Below, piece by piece: positions 27,738 to 38,800 of a stretch of DNA of 64,000 nucleotides. The notes below the pieces were generated by a model that saw only the letters and a list, made by a program, of their open reading frames with translations, ran no database searches and had not been told where the DNA came from. Where the stretch lies: the NCBI RefSeq assembly GCF_003096195.1, contig NZ_CP023004.1, positions 2,274,501 through 2,338,500 on the forward strand, in the 5' to 3' direction. Each line of letters opens with the position of its first letter. The stretch's first letter is position 1. The stretch is from Ereboglobus luteus. GTDB lineage: Bacteria > Verrucomicrobiota > Verrucomicrobiia > Opitutales > Opitutaceae. A program made the position numbers and the translations under genes.

Positions 27738-28562
27738 ATGACGATGACGCGTTTTCGCTCACTCCTTATCGACAAGGCCGGCGTGCGGATGCCGGGGTTG
27801 CATGTGATGCGGTTTGCGCTGCACAGGCACATGCCGGAGCACGCGTCGGTCGAGCTGCACAAACACGCGTGGAGCCAGGTGCTGTTTTACATGGACGGGC
27901 GGGGCGTGCAGATGTTGCGCAACGCGGAGGCGCGGATCGAGCCGGGCTCGCTCGTGGTGCTGCCGCCCGGCGCGCCGCATGCGTTTCGGAGGGAGAAGGC
28001 GCGCGCGCCGCTGTGCCTGATGATCGATTTTCAGATGAAGGGCGCGCGCGCTCATCGGGCGGACGTGTGCGGCCTGGGTCGCTCGGAACTTGCGGAGGTG
28101 CAGCGGCACCTGGCGCATTTGCTCAGGCTATACGACGGCGCGGGGAAGGCGTTTCGATGGGAATGTGTGCCGGTGATGCTACAATTGCTGGTGATGTTTT
28201 TGCGCGCGGCGGGCTGGATTGCGCGCCTGCGGCCCGCGCAGGCGGACGAGCTCGGGAGCGGCGCGGCGGTCAGGCAATTGCTCGCGAAGATGGACAAGAA
28301 TGCGGCCCTCGCGCAGGTCGTGAAACAGAGCGGTTATCAGCGCGATTATTTGAACCGGCTCGTGAAGCGTGAGACGGGGCTGACGCTGGGGCGATACCGC
28401 GCGCAGCAACGGCTGGCGCGCGCAAAGGAGTTGCTGGCGCAGGGCGTGCGCGTGAGCGAGGTGGCCGCCGAGACGGGTTTGCCCGACCAGAGTTATTTTG
28501 CGCGCTGGTTCAAGAAACAGACGGGGCGGATGCCCTCGGCTTGGGCTCGGAGGAAGGAATGA
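27738..28562 (+). CDS. AraC family transcriptional regulator with cupin sensor
   Basis: A 274-residue protein. The N-terminal cupin domain is visible in HASVELHKHAWSQVLFYMDG and PGSLVVLPPGAPHAFRREK, which should bind a sugar-derived ligand. The C-terminal AraC DNA-binding domain has two helix-turn-helix units: LAQVVKQSGYQRDYLNRLVK and VSEVAAETGLPDQSYFARWF, followed by KKQTGRMPSAW. It is divergent from the SDR-GH88-oxidoreductase operon and probably activates it. ATG 27738 is chosen; a second ATG at 27744 is equally placed. It ends four bases from the convergent alpha-galactosidase gene. Confidence 0.92.
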   Translation: MTMTRFRSLLIDKAGVRMPGLHVMRFALHRHMPEHASVELHKHAWSQVLFYMDGRGVQMLRNAEARIEPGSLVVLPPGAPHAFRREKARAPLCLMIDFQMKGARAHRADVCGLGRSELAEVQRHLAHLLRLYDGAGKAFRWECVPVMLQLLVMFLRAAGWIARLRPAQADELGSGAAVRQLLAKMDKNAALAQVVKQSGYQRDYLNRLVKRETGLTLGRYRAQQRLARAKELLAQGVRVSEVAAETGLPDQSYFARWFKKQTGRMPSAWARRKE

Positions 28563-28565
28563 AAC

Positions 28566-30775
28566 CTACACGCGCTTGAGGTGCCAGAGCGTGCTGGTGA
28601 AATCGTGCCGGTGCGTCAGTGGCAGGCCGACGCGCATCAGGAAGTCGCCGCGCCACTGTTCGGCGGAATTGATTTCGTTGCGATAAGTGGCGTCGGGATC
28701 GAGCGCGCGCAGCCGCAACCGCGGCGCATGCCAGTTGGCGTGAATCAATGTGGTGACGTGCGTGACGATGGCCTCGCTCGCGTCCGGAAGCGCGATCATC
28801 CACGCGGCATCCTCGGTGGCAAATGGATCGGCGAGGCGGTAATGGTCGCCGTGGCGAATGAGGTGGCGGAGTTTTTTTGCGAGACGGGTGAGCGTTGCGG
28901 CTTCATCGCGGTCGGCTTGATTGAGCGCGCCCAGATCGAGTTCGAATCCAAATATGCCGGCGAGCGCGACATGGCCGCGCGTGCGCATGCTTGTGGCGCG
29001 GTGAACCTGGTGGTTGGGGACGGCGGAGATGTGCGCGCCCATTGTGCAGAGAGGATAAACCAGACTGGTGCCGTGCTGGATGCGGAGGCGGGCGATGGCG
29101 TCGGAGTTGTCGCTCGTCCAGATTTGCGGCGTGTAATGCAGCATGCCCGGATCAAAGCGTCCGCCGCCGCCGGAGCAGCCCTCGATGAGGATTTCGGGGA
29201 AGCGGGCGAGTATGCGCTCGAGGAGCGAATACACACCGAGGATGTGACGGTGCGCGGTTTCACCTTGCCGCCCGGGCGGAAGCGCGGCGGAGCCGATTTC
29301 GGTGAGGTGCCGGTTCATGTCCCATTTGATATAGCGGATCGGCGCGGAGGCTATGACCGCCTCCATTTGCGCAAAAATCGCATCAACGACTTCGGCGCGG
29401 GAGAAATCGAGGACGAGCTGGAAGCGGCTTTGTGTGCGGGGGCGATTTGGAAGGTGCAGGCACCAGTCGGGGTGTTGCTCGTGGAGGCGACTTTTTTCGG
29501 AAACCATTTCCGGCTCGAACCAGAGGCCGAATGCGAGGCCTTGGTCGTTGATGCGCTTGACGAGTGCGGAAAGTCCGTCGGGGAGTTTGTCCTTGTTGAC
29601 AAACCAGTCGCCAAGGGCGCTGTCGGGGGCGCCGCGTCGGCCGAACCATCCGTCGTCGAGGACGAAGAGCTCGCAACCGATTTCGGCGGCGATGGAGGCG
29701 ATGCCGGCGAGTTTGTCCTCCGTGAAATCAAAATAGGTGGCCTCCCAGTTGTTGATGAGGACGGGGCGCTCGCGATCACGCCACGGCCCGCGCACGAGTC
29801 GTTCGCGATAGAGCCTGTGGTAGGTGCGGGAAAGCGCTCCGAGTCCTTGCGAGGAATGAGCGAGAACAACTTCGGGCGTGTGAAAAGTTTCGCCGGTTTC
29901 GAGCCGCCACGCAAAGCCATCGGGATGAATGCCGGCGAGCGCCCGCGGACGCCGGTATTGATCAACGTCAACGCCGCCAATGTGATTTCCGCTGTAAACG
30001 AAACTGAAGCCGAAAACCTCGCCTTGCTCTTCCGTGGTTTCGGGCGAGGCGAGTGCGAAAAAGGGATTGTGCTGGTGGCTGCTCGCGCCGCGCCGGCTGG
30101 CGATCCATTGTTCGCCGGAGTGAAGAGGCTGGCGCTCCACCCAGCGTTCACGCGCCCACGCGCCGGGAAGATGGATCATGTCGAGCGGGCGCTCCGGGAA
30201 ATCGATCGCGGCGCTGAGAGCCCGGCGAAGCGTGACGGGTTGCGCGCCTTCATTTTTCACTTCAGCGGAGCGCGCGATGGCGTCCCTGTTTGCGAAAACC
30301 GCATAGCGCAGCGTGACGAGAATGTTGGATGGCGCGTCGCGCAGGAGGATTTCGAGCGTGGCGGCCTCGTCGTCGGTTTCGGCGTAGGTGGAGGGCAGGC
30401 CGGGGATGGGCGGCTTTCCCGGAATGATGCGGTGGCTTTCGTAGGCGAGGCGCAATCCGCGCGAGCCGTCGGCATGCTCGACGTCAATGGCGGGCGGGGC
30501 GAAGTCGCCGGTGTTGGCGGTTGGATATTCGGAGGGGAGAATGTCGAGCGGTGTGCGCGCGCCGTCGCTGTTGCGGATGTCAGTGCTGAACGGACGCACG
30601 GGAATATCGAGCAGCTTGGCGAAGTCGGCGCACGCATCGGCTGAAACTTTCGGCCCCCAGTAAAGGTGGCAGAGCGTGCCTTGCGGATGCACGCCGATCA
30701 CGTAGCTCGAAGCGGCGCATTGGAGGAAGAAGAGCGGCTGCGAGCCGGTGACTTGAATGAGGGGGCGGTTGGCAT
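28566..30775 (-). CDS. GH36 alpha-galactosidase, frameshift at the N-terminus
   Basis: A GH36 enzyme with the catalytic nucleophile in IRYIKWDMNRHLTE, the CSGGGGRFDPGML loop, and the acid/base aspartate in IWTSDNSDAIARL. The barrel also shows FVLDDGWFGRR and FGLWFEPEMVSE. The in-frame start is only GTG 30701, which would drop the first beta-strands. The preceding sequence clearly continues the protein (PLIQVTGSQPLFFLQCAASS). A true ATG exists at 30775, but one C is missing from the run of five at 30765-30761. Restoring it gives MPTAPLIQVTGSQ and about 736 residues. No signal peptide is present, so it should hydrolyse terminal alpha-galactose residues in the cytoplasm. Confidence 0.88.
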
Positions 30776-30820
30776 GGGAAGGATTATTTTTGGTGAGGGA
30801 GTTTAATTCATAAAAAGCGT

Positions 30821-32539
30821 TCAGTTTGCCGGCGGTTTGACGCGGGCGGCGGCTTCCCGGATGCTTTTGTTATCGGGGAACTGAACAAGTGCGTTTTTTA
30901 GAAAAGCGGCGGTTTGTGAATCGGGGGGCGTTTCGACGCTGAGGGTGATGTCGGCAACAAGTGCGCACAGGTCTTCTTGGACGGGGCGTTGACGGGCGGC
31001 CCTTGCGCATATTTCGAGAAGTTTCCGGGCTTCGGCATCGGGCATTTTTTGACCGGGCGAAAGTTTTTCCTGTTTTTCGCCGAGGAGCATGCGCGCGTAA
31101 GCGACGAGCGCGCGGGCGGGGGCATCCGTTTTTTCCGTCACGCGCTTGAGGATTTTATGCGCGCGGACGGAATCGCCGAATTGCGATTCCAAGTCCCCAA
31201 GCGCGGCGAGTAGTTTTGTGTCCCGCTCCCCGCGCCAGTAGGCGACGCGCAGCTCGTCGAGCGCCTGCGTGTTTTTGCCCTCGGATTGGAGGATGCCCGA
31301 CTTGATTCGCGCGATGTCCGACTGTGTTGATTGCGAGATTATCGTTTCGGGCATCGGCGGGATTTTGCCGCGCATGCCGGTTGAGCGCAGGATGCTTGTT
31401 GACGATGTGAAGGAAACCAGCAGCCGGTCCATTTTTGCATACGACATGCCGAATATGGCGGTGAAGGTGGATTCGTCGACGGGACCCTGGCTCGTCTGGC
31501 TGGCAAACTGGATGAATTGTGGCGAGTAGCGGGAGCCCTCCCCGTAAAGGCCGAACTGGACAAAGGCGCTGGCGGCATGAACGTGGCCGGGATTGCGCGG
31601 GTTGAAATCTTCAATAATTGATTTCAGCGGGGCGAGCTGATGGTCGCCACCCCGGGCGATTCTGATGGGTTTGTTTCCGAGGGCGATTTCACTTTGCGAG
31701 ACGGTCATCGATTCGATGAGCCAGCCCAAGCCTTGCTGAAGCCACGGCGGGGCGGGGGGGCGCAGCCGGGATATTCTGAGGCGGGCAAATTTTGAGTTCG
31801 TCATGCCCGCAAGGCGTTCTTCCGAAATTTTGGAATTGTTGAGGGTGCCGCCGGCGCGGACTTTTATATAAATACCGGCGCCGAGTGTGTGAATGTTGAC
31901 CACGCCATCAACGAGCGGCAGGTCGTCGGGTGTGGATATTCGGGATTCGTCAGGTTGCCCGGGCGGGAGCATGGCTTCGATTGCGGGATCTTGAAATATG
32001 TCATTGGCATTGTTGTCCGTCATGTCCGTGTGGATTGGCATCGCCGCACTTTGGGATGGCGGAGTGATTCGGGCGGAGGCGGCGATGTTCTCCCATTCGA
32101 TGGGCATGGGGTTCTCGCTGGAGAGCCATGGGTTGTCCTCGGAATCGATGAGTATGAGCGGGTTGTCTCCCGGGATTTTGGTTCCGAGCGCCGGCCAGAA
32201 CAACGCGGAGGCCAGCTGGCGCAGTTGGAGTTCCTTTACGAACACATTCGTATTCTTGGCGGACAGTCTGCTCAGAACCTCGAATCCCTGCATCATGATG
32301 ACGCGTTTTCCGATGGTAACCTCCATGTCGGGGATGACGACATGGAGCCATGATTCGGGATCGGGCAGCACGCGTTCGCCCTTCACTATGTAGGCGGGCA
32401 GCTCGACAAAATCCTCCCGCGCCGCATCCGCCGGTAGTTTTGTTTGCGCGCGCGCCGTGGAGGAATTCCCGATCAAGGACAGAAGGAGCAGTCCCAAAAT
32501 AATTGCGTATGGCATGGGGATGGTGTGGTGATGCGGCAT
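30821..32539 (-). CDS. secreted repeat protein of unknown function, possibly Opitutaceae-type
   Basis: A 572-residue protein with a signal peptide (IILGLLLLSLIGNSSTARAQ). It contains VLPDPESWLHVVIPDMEV and MMQGFEVLSRLSAKNTNVFV. From memory, proteins with this pattern of an ESW segment, a GFEVLSR segment and then a helical-repeat C-terminus recur in Opitutaceae without assigned function. The last 200 residues look like TPR helices (SDIARIKSGILQSEGKNTQA, LLAALGDLESQFGDSVRAHK). No catalytic motif was found. The start MPHHHTIP at 32539 is chosen, with 32515 as an alternative giving the same signal peptide. It is divergent from the giant autotransporter gene. Confidence 0.6.
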   Translation of the reverse strand: MPHHHTIPMPYAIILGLLLLSLIGNSSTARAQTKLPADAAREDFVELPAYIVKGERVLPDPESWLHVVIPDMEVTIGKRVIMMQGFEVLSRLSAKNTNVFVKELQLRQLASALFWPALGTKIPGDNPLILIDSEDNPWLSSENPMPIEWENIAASARITPPSQSAAMPIHTDMTDNNANDIFQDPAIEAMLPPGQPDESRISTPDDLPLVDGVVNIHTLGAGIYIKVRAGGTLNNSKISEERLAGMTNSKFARLRISRLRPPAPPWLQQGLGWLIESMTVSQSEIALGNKPIRIARGGDHQLAPLKSIIEDFNPRNPGHVHAASAFVQFGLYGEGSRYSPQFIQFASQTSQGPVDESTFTAIFGMSYAKMDRLLVSFTSSTSILRSTGMRGKIPPMPETIISQSTQSDIARIKSGILQSEGKNTQALDELRVAYWRGERDTKLLAALGDLESQFGDSVRAHKILKRVTEKTDAPARALVAYARMLLGEKQEKLSPGQKMPDAEARKLLEICARAARQRPVQEDLCALVADITLSVETPPDSQTAAFLKNALVQFPDNKSIREAAARVKPPAN

Positions 32540-32869
32540 TCTTTTTTGTTCGGGGCAAAAGGCTCGGTCATTGCAGGAAGGCGACGGGTGAAATGGCAAG
32601 GAGCGTATATCCGTATATTATGTGTTTTCCATGGGGCCGCGCATGCGCCGGAGCACAGGTGTGTTCAAAGTGTGTGGCTTTCCGGTGGCGGTGGAATTGT
32701 GTTCCGTCGGTGCATCGTTACGTTTTAATTTTTCCCCAAATGCCCGCCCCTGCCTCCTCACCTAAACAGCGTTTGTCATTCACTCATTCCGTGGACGGGA
32801 TGACCGCGCTGTAGACATCCTCTCCCAAACGACAAACCCTTGATCCGACTCCGCCCTAGAACGTTTTTT
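32540..32869. promoter_or_regulatory. 330-base divergent intergenic region
   Basis: No credible gene lies here. It separates the secreted repeat protein (minus) from the giant autotransporter (plus) and must hold both promoters. I see no confident -35/-10 pair, hairpin-plus-T-run or strong operator dyad. The ACAGCG/CGCTGT pair near 32770-32815 is too far apart to rate. Confidence 0.3.
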
Positions 32870-35800
32870 ATGAAAGCAAAACTTCTGCCCGCATTCGCAT
32901 TCATCCTTGGCATGGCCGGCCCGCTGTCCGGGCAAACAAAGTCGCCCACGCAGGTGATCGGCACCAATGTCGTGAATTCGGCGACCATCTCCGAATCGGT
33001 GTCCACTTCGGGCACCCGCCTGAGCCTGGGCGCCGGATCGAAATACCTGCGCGAAATTGAGGCCGGCGCGACTTTTACCTTTGAGAACTCGTTTTCCTCG
33101 GACGCCGATGGCAACAGTTATCGCGGCGGCGCGGTGCGCATGAAGAACAGCGGCGCCAATGTCGTCACGTTTTCGTTTACCGGCGACGGCACGGTGGTGT
33201 TTCGCAACAACGCCACCATGAGCACCGGCAACACCGGTGGCGCGATTTGCAATTACGCCGACGCCATCATCAGTTTTAACAATGTGGCGTTTGATAATAA
33301 CAAAACCATACAGGGAAACAACGGCCAGGGAGGCGCCATCTTCATGCGCGGCGGCAGTCTTTCCGTGTTAAATAGCGGCACGTTCAGCGGCAACTACGCG
33401 CAGTCACAGGGCGGCGCGATCTGGATCGAGGTGAAAGCCCAGGCCAATATTAATAACACACTATTTATAAGCAATTCCGCCGGGGTTTCCGGCGGCGCCC
33501 TTTGGGTGGGAAACAATAACAGTGCCGCCGTGCTGGACCTGACCGATGTCACGTTTACCAACAATTACGCGGGCACGCTGGGCGGAGCCATGCATCTGAG
33601 GGAATCCGGCACCGTGCGCCTGCTCGCCACTCGTGATATTGTGCACTCCGGCAACGCCGCTGGCAGCGGCACCGGAGGGTTTGCGCACATGCTTGCGAAT
33701 GGCGCTTATTTGAGCCTGAGCGCCAACGCGGGCGCGACGATGGTTGTCGGCAGCGCCTCCGATGTCACGAAGGACAATATTTCCAGTTCCGCTTCCGCCG
33801 TGCGTCTTGAAATCAATACGGGCGGCGCGCAAGGGGCGGTCATCCTCAATGCCGACAACTCCACCTACACCGGCACCGTGAATGTGCTCGGCGGCAAGCT
33901 GCTGCTCGGCAACAGTGACGCCAGGCTTGGCGGGTTAATCAACGTGGGCACAGGCGCCACGTTTGGCGGACAGGGTGCCGTGGCTGCCAAAAGCGGCGCG
34001 AATAAAAATGTGATTTTCGATCAACTCAGCAATTTGCAGGTCGGCCTTGATGGTGCCAGCGGGCAGACGCAGACGCTTGCATTTACAGGTGCGCTTCATC
34101 TTGTGGACACCAGCACAATCACGGGCGATGGCATTCTCGATGTGACTGGAGGCTCCGCGACGATTGATGGCATGGTTTTCGCGGGTATTGCCGACACGAA
34201 GGCCGTGACGATTTCCGGCAACATTGGCGGACTTGGCGGACTTCATAAACAAGGCGCTGGCACGCTGGAGCTTGCCAGTGACAATACTTTTTCGGGAGGC
34301 GTGCACCTTTACGAGGGCACGCTCGCAATTGGGGCAAACGCGGCCCTTGGCAGTGGCACGCTCAATATTGGGTCAACCGGCTCGTCGAACGTTACTTTTT
34401 CCGCTGACGCGCTGACTGTCGCCAATGACATTTTCATACCCAATACTGGAAATTATACAACTTTCGACACTGCAAATTACAATGCCACGCTTTCCGGCGC
34501 GATTTCCGGCAATGGTGGTTTTGGAAAAGAAGGCGCGGGCACACTCACGCTTTCCGGCGCAGTCTCCCATACAGGCACCACGGCGATTCTTGGCGGCACG
34601 CTTGCGGGCGACATCAGTTCAAGCGGGGCCGTGGTCATCGCCAACCAGTCTGTTCTCACCGGCAACCTGACGCGCGCGGCCAACCAGTCCCTGGCCGTCT
34701 CTTCGGGCACTATCAACGGCAACTTGGACGTCAGCGGCGGCACGCTGCTGTTCGACTTGCGGGGCAGCAATGGCACGGCGGGAACCTACGACGCTTTTTC
34801 CGTGACGGGCGCATTTGGCGCGAGCGCCGCCAGTATTATCGATTTGTCCAATTTTGGAACGGCGCTGCAATATACAATCGTCACTGCGGGCGATCTTACG
34901 AGCGCCAACCTGGGCAATTTCACATTCAAGCTGGGCGGCCGCGATCTCACCAACCGCGCCACGCCCACGCTCGCCATAATCGGCAACGACGTGGTGCTCA
35001 CACCGGCTGTCCGCAGTCTCATGATGAAGTGGACCGGCGGCGACTCGACCTCGCCGATTCTCTGGGACATGCAAAGCGCCAACTGGTCCGAGGCGGCCAG
35101 TGCGCTTCCCAAGGAGATCATTTTCCGCGCCGGGGATTATGCGGTGTTTGAGTCCGCTGCCACAAACACAGTCACTGTGGCCGCAGCCGGAGTCATTGCC
35201 AGCGATGTTGTCGTGAATGTAACCAGTGATTCCGCGACCCAGATATTCACCGGCGGCACGATCACGACAAAAGCAAGCGCATCCGACATCGCGGGCGACG
35301 TTGGGTATGTTTATGTCGATGGTTCAATTGACGCCAGCGGCTCGATCGCGTCATCAGGCAAACTTGTGAAAAACGGCGCGGGCACGCTTACATTTGAGAA
35401 TGCGGCCAATGATTTTCTCGGAGGACTCGATATCAATGCGGGCGTTGTTTCCTTCAACAAGGCCGCGCAGCTTGGCGTCACGGGCACGCACATTCGTTTC
35501 GCGGGAAGCGGCACGCTTCGCGCCGATGCCGATATCCTCGGCGCATCCGGCACCCTCGCGAGCAACATCCATGTCGAAAGCGCGATCACCGGCGTCTTCG
35601 ACACGCAATCGCACACCGTCGAATACACCGGCACGCTGAGCGGCGGGGACACCGCCTCGACCTTCGCCAAGGCCGGCGACGGAACCCTTCTCATTCGCGC
35701 GGGAGACAGCTCGAATTTTAACGGCATTGTCGCCGTAAACTCCGGCCAACTTTTGCTCGCGGATTCCGCCAGGCTCGGCGGGACGATTTCCATTGCCCAA

Positions 35801-38800
35801 GGCGCGCTGGCGGGCGGCAAGGGAGCCTTTGCAAACAATGTCGTTGTTAATGACGGCGGCATTTTGCGCGTCGGCACCGGGGACGCCGCCGACACCGGCG
35901 GCCCGGGCGTCCTCGACATCGGAGGCTCGCTCACGCTCACCGGCACCGCACGCGTGAACTTCCGCATATTTGGCGCGGGTTCCAACGACATGCTCAACGT
36001 CTCGGGCACCATCGACGCGGATGATAATAACAACATCATCAGCCTGCACTACGGTTCCCTCGCTTCCGGCACTTATTTTCTCGGCAACGCCGCGGGGCTC
36101 GCCGGCGTGCGGACCATCATGATCAACGACGCCCTTGTGAACACGGCCCTGCGTGCGCGATATGATCTTGGCGTCACCAGTGGCACGCTCTTCTTTTTCT
36201 ACGGCATGGACGATTCCCGTTACATGGAGTGGACGGGGGCGTCCGGAACGCACAACTGGAATCCCGGCCTTTCCAACTGGACGGGATACAACGGAGACAC
36301 CAGCACCGAGAAGAATTATCAGGATGGCGACACCGTTCGTTTTGCAACCACCGGCGACACCACGATCACGATTGATTCCACGGCCTACATTTCCGACATG
36401 GAGGTCGCCAACACCAGCGGCACGCTGACCTTTGCGGGCGAGGGCATAACCACGGATACCAGCATCATCACCGGCAATCTCGTCACCGATGCCAAATCCA
36501 AGCTCGTCAAGAGCGGCGCCGGAACTCTCGTTTTCGAAAATGGCGCGAATTATTTTTCGGGCGGCATCGATATTTCGGGCGGCGTGCTTGCCATCAGCGA
36601 CACCGCGCAAATCAACACCGCCGGCAAGGCGATCAATTTTTCGGATTCCGGAACCTTGCGCGCCAACGCAAGCATGACGATCAGCCACACCCTTGCGCTC
36701 GCGTCCGGCGCCAATGCCGCGCTCGACACGGGCGCCAACAATGTCGTTTTTGACGGCGCGCTCACGGGTTCCGGCACAATCGCCAAGCAGGGCGCGGGCG
36801 GGTTGACCTATTCCGGCGCGGTCGCCGGCGCCGGCTTGCTCGATGCCAATGCGACCACGCGCATCGATGCCGGTTATGTCGAGCTGCGTGATTTCGCGGC
36901 CGCCGACATCGCCTCGGTCGCGCATAACTTTATCATCAATGGCGGCTGGCTCGACCTTTCCGATGCCACCGGCTTTGACCGCGACAATCCCGACGCCAGC
37001 ATCGGCACAAACGACTGGCTCGGGTTGAACATCTCCGGGACGCTCGGCGGTGTCATTGGCGCCAACGACAAAATCACGCTGCGCGACGGCAGTGTCGTTT
37101 CCGGCATTGGCGCGGCATCAGACGGAGCCATTGCCAAGCAGGGCGTGTATGTTGTCGTCGATGCGGGCGCAAACGGCGTGGTGACGATGACCGGTTCAAA
37201 CAGCCACGCCGGCTCCACCGTGCTCAAGAGCGGCGTCCTTCGCGTTACCGCCGACAACCAGCTCGGCCTGGCGGAGCTTAACCGCGAAATACGTTTTGAG
37301 GGCGCGGGGGCGACGCTCGAAATCGCGGCCAACGGCTACGCCAGCACCCGCGCGATCAATCTTCGCGAAGACGGCGGCATCAGCGTGGTTTTCAGTGCGA
37401 CGGCCTCATGGGACGGTGTGATCAGCGGCTCCTCGCGCACCCTGTCCAAAACCGGCGGCGGCACGCTTGTCCTAACCGGCAGCAACGATGCCGCGCTCAA
37501 GTTTAACGTCGGGGAAGGCACGCTCCAGGGCAGCACGCGAAGCCTTCGAAATGACATAACGGTGGAAACCGCGGGCAACGTTGCCTTTGTCCAGGAAACC
37601 GACGGCCAATACAATGGAATCATCTCCGGCGCGGGCACGTTTGAGAAACGCGGCGCGGCGACTCTCACAATGACCATGCCCAGCGCGCTGACAGGCGCGA
37701 CGCGCATACTTTCCGGCACGCTCAGGGTGGGGGCTGACAATTTGCTCGGCGCGGCGTCGGCGCATGCCATTTCCAACGGCGCCACGCTTGACATGCGGGG
37801 CACGCGCCAGGCGGTTGAGTCGCTTGACAATGAAGGCGGCATTCTCCTCACGGCCGATGTGAATTCCCGCCTGGGCTTGGTGAGCCGCGCCGACCAGCTT
37901 GCCGTCGCCGGCGCCATTTTGGGAAGCGGCACCATCAACCTCAGCCTCATCGACGTCGCCCCGACGGTGACAACCGGCACGGATCGGACGGTGCTGATCA
38001 GCGGCGCCAGCAACACGTCGGATTACTCCATTGTCATCAATGGCGGGCATATCACGGATGTTTACGGATGGGCCGTTGAAAAGATCGACACCGATTACGT
38101 CCTGACGCGCGGCCCGCTCTCTCCGCTCATCCCCGGGGTTGTGGGAATTGACGCGGCCGTGTTTATCAGCACGCAGGCCGCGTTCGATGCGCTGGGCCAG
38201 CGGCTGGGCGCCATGCGCCTCGCAAACAATGGCGTGACGCGCCAGGGTTTTGACGTCTGGGTCAACGGCATTTACCGGCACGACGAAATTAGCGAAACCC
38301 TTTACGATGGCACAAAAACCGACACGCAGGGCGTGCAAGTCGGGCTGGATTATACCGGAAAGATCAAGCGGTATGCCGTCGGTGTTTTTGCCGATTATAT
38401 AAACACCGACATGGACATGCCGGGCGGCGAGACCAAGACCGACGTCACGGGCTACGGCGCATATCTCACCATGCGGCCCGCCAGCGCCTGGTATGTGGAT
38501 GTGCTCCTGCGCGCGCACACCAGCACACACACGGTATCGCTGCCCGGCGTGCGCGATTTTGACATGGACGCCGACGGCTTCGGCGCGTCCGTCATGTATG
38601 GCTACGAGTTCAAGACGCGCTCGGGATGGAATGTCGAGCCGCAGGTGCAACTGACATGGAGCCGCACCAACGTGGACGAAACATTCGATCCCGGCTACCG
38701 CCTCTTCAAGGTGAACACAATCGCGTCGTTCCGCGCTCGGGTCGGAGCCCAAATTTCAAAGACAATTGTCTTTAACAACGGCAACCGTCTCAATCCATAC

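Noticed and set aside
28581-30644. 687-residue open frame on the plus strand opposite the alpha-galactosidase
   Set aside because: No motifs and biased composition; the GH36 catalytic motifs are on the minus strand.
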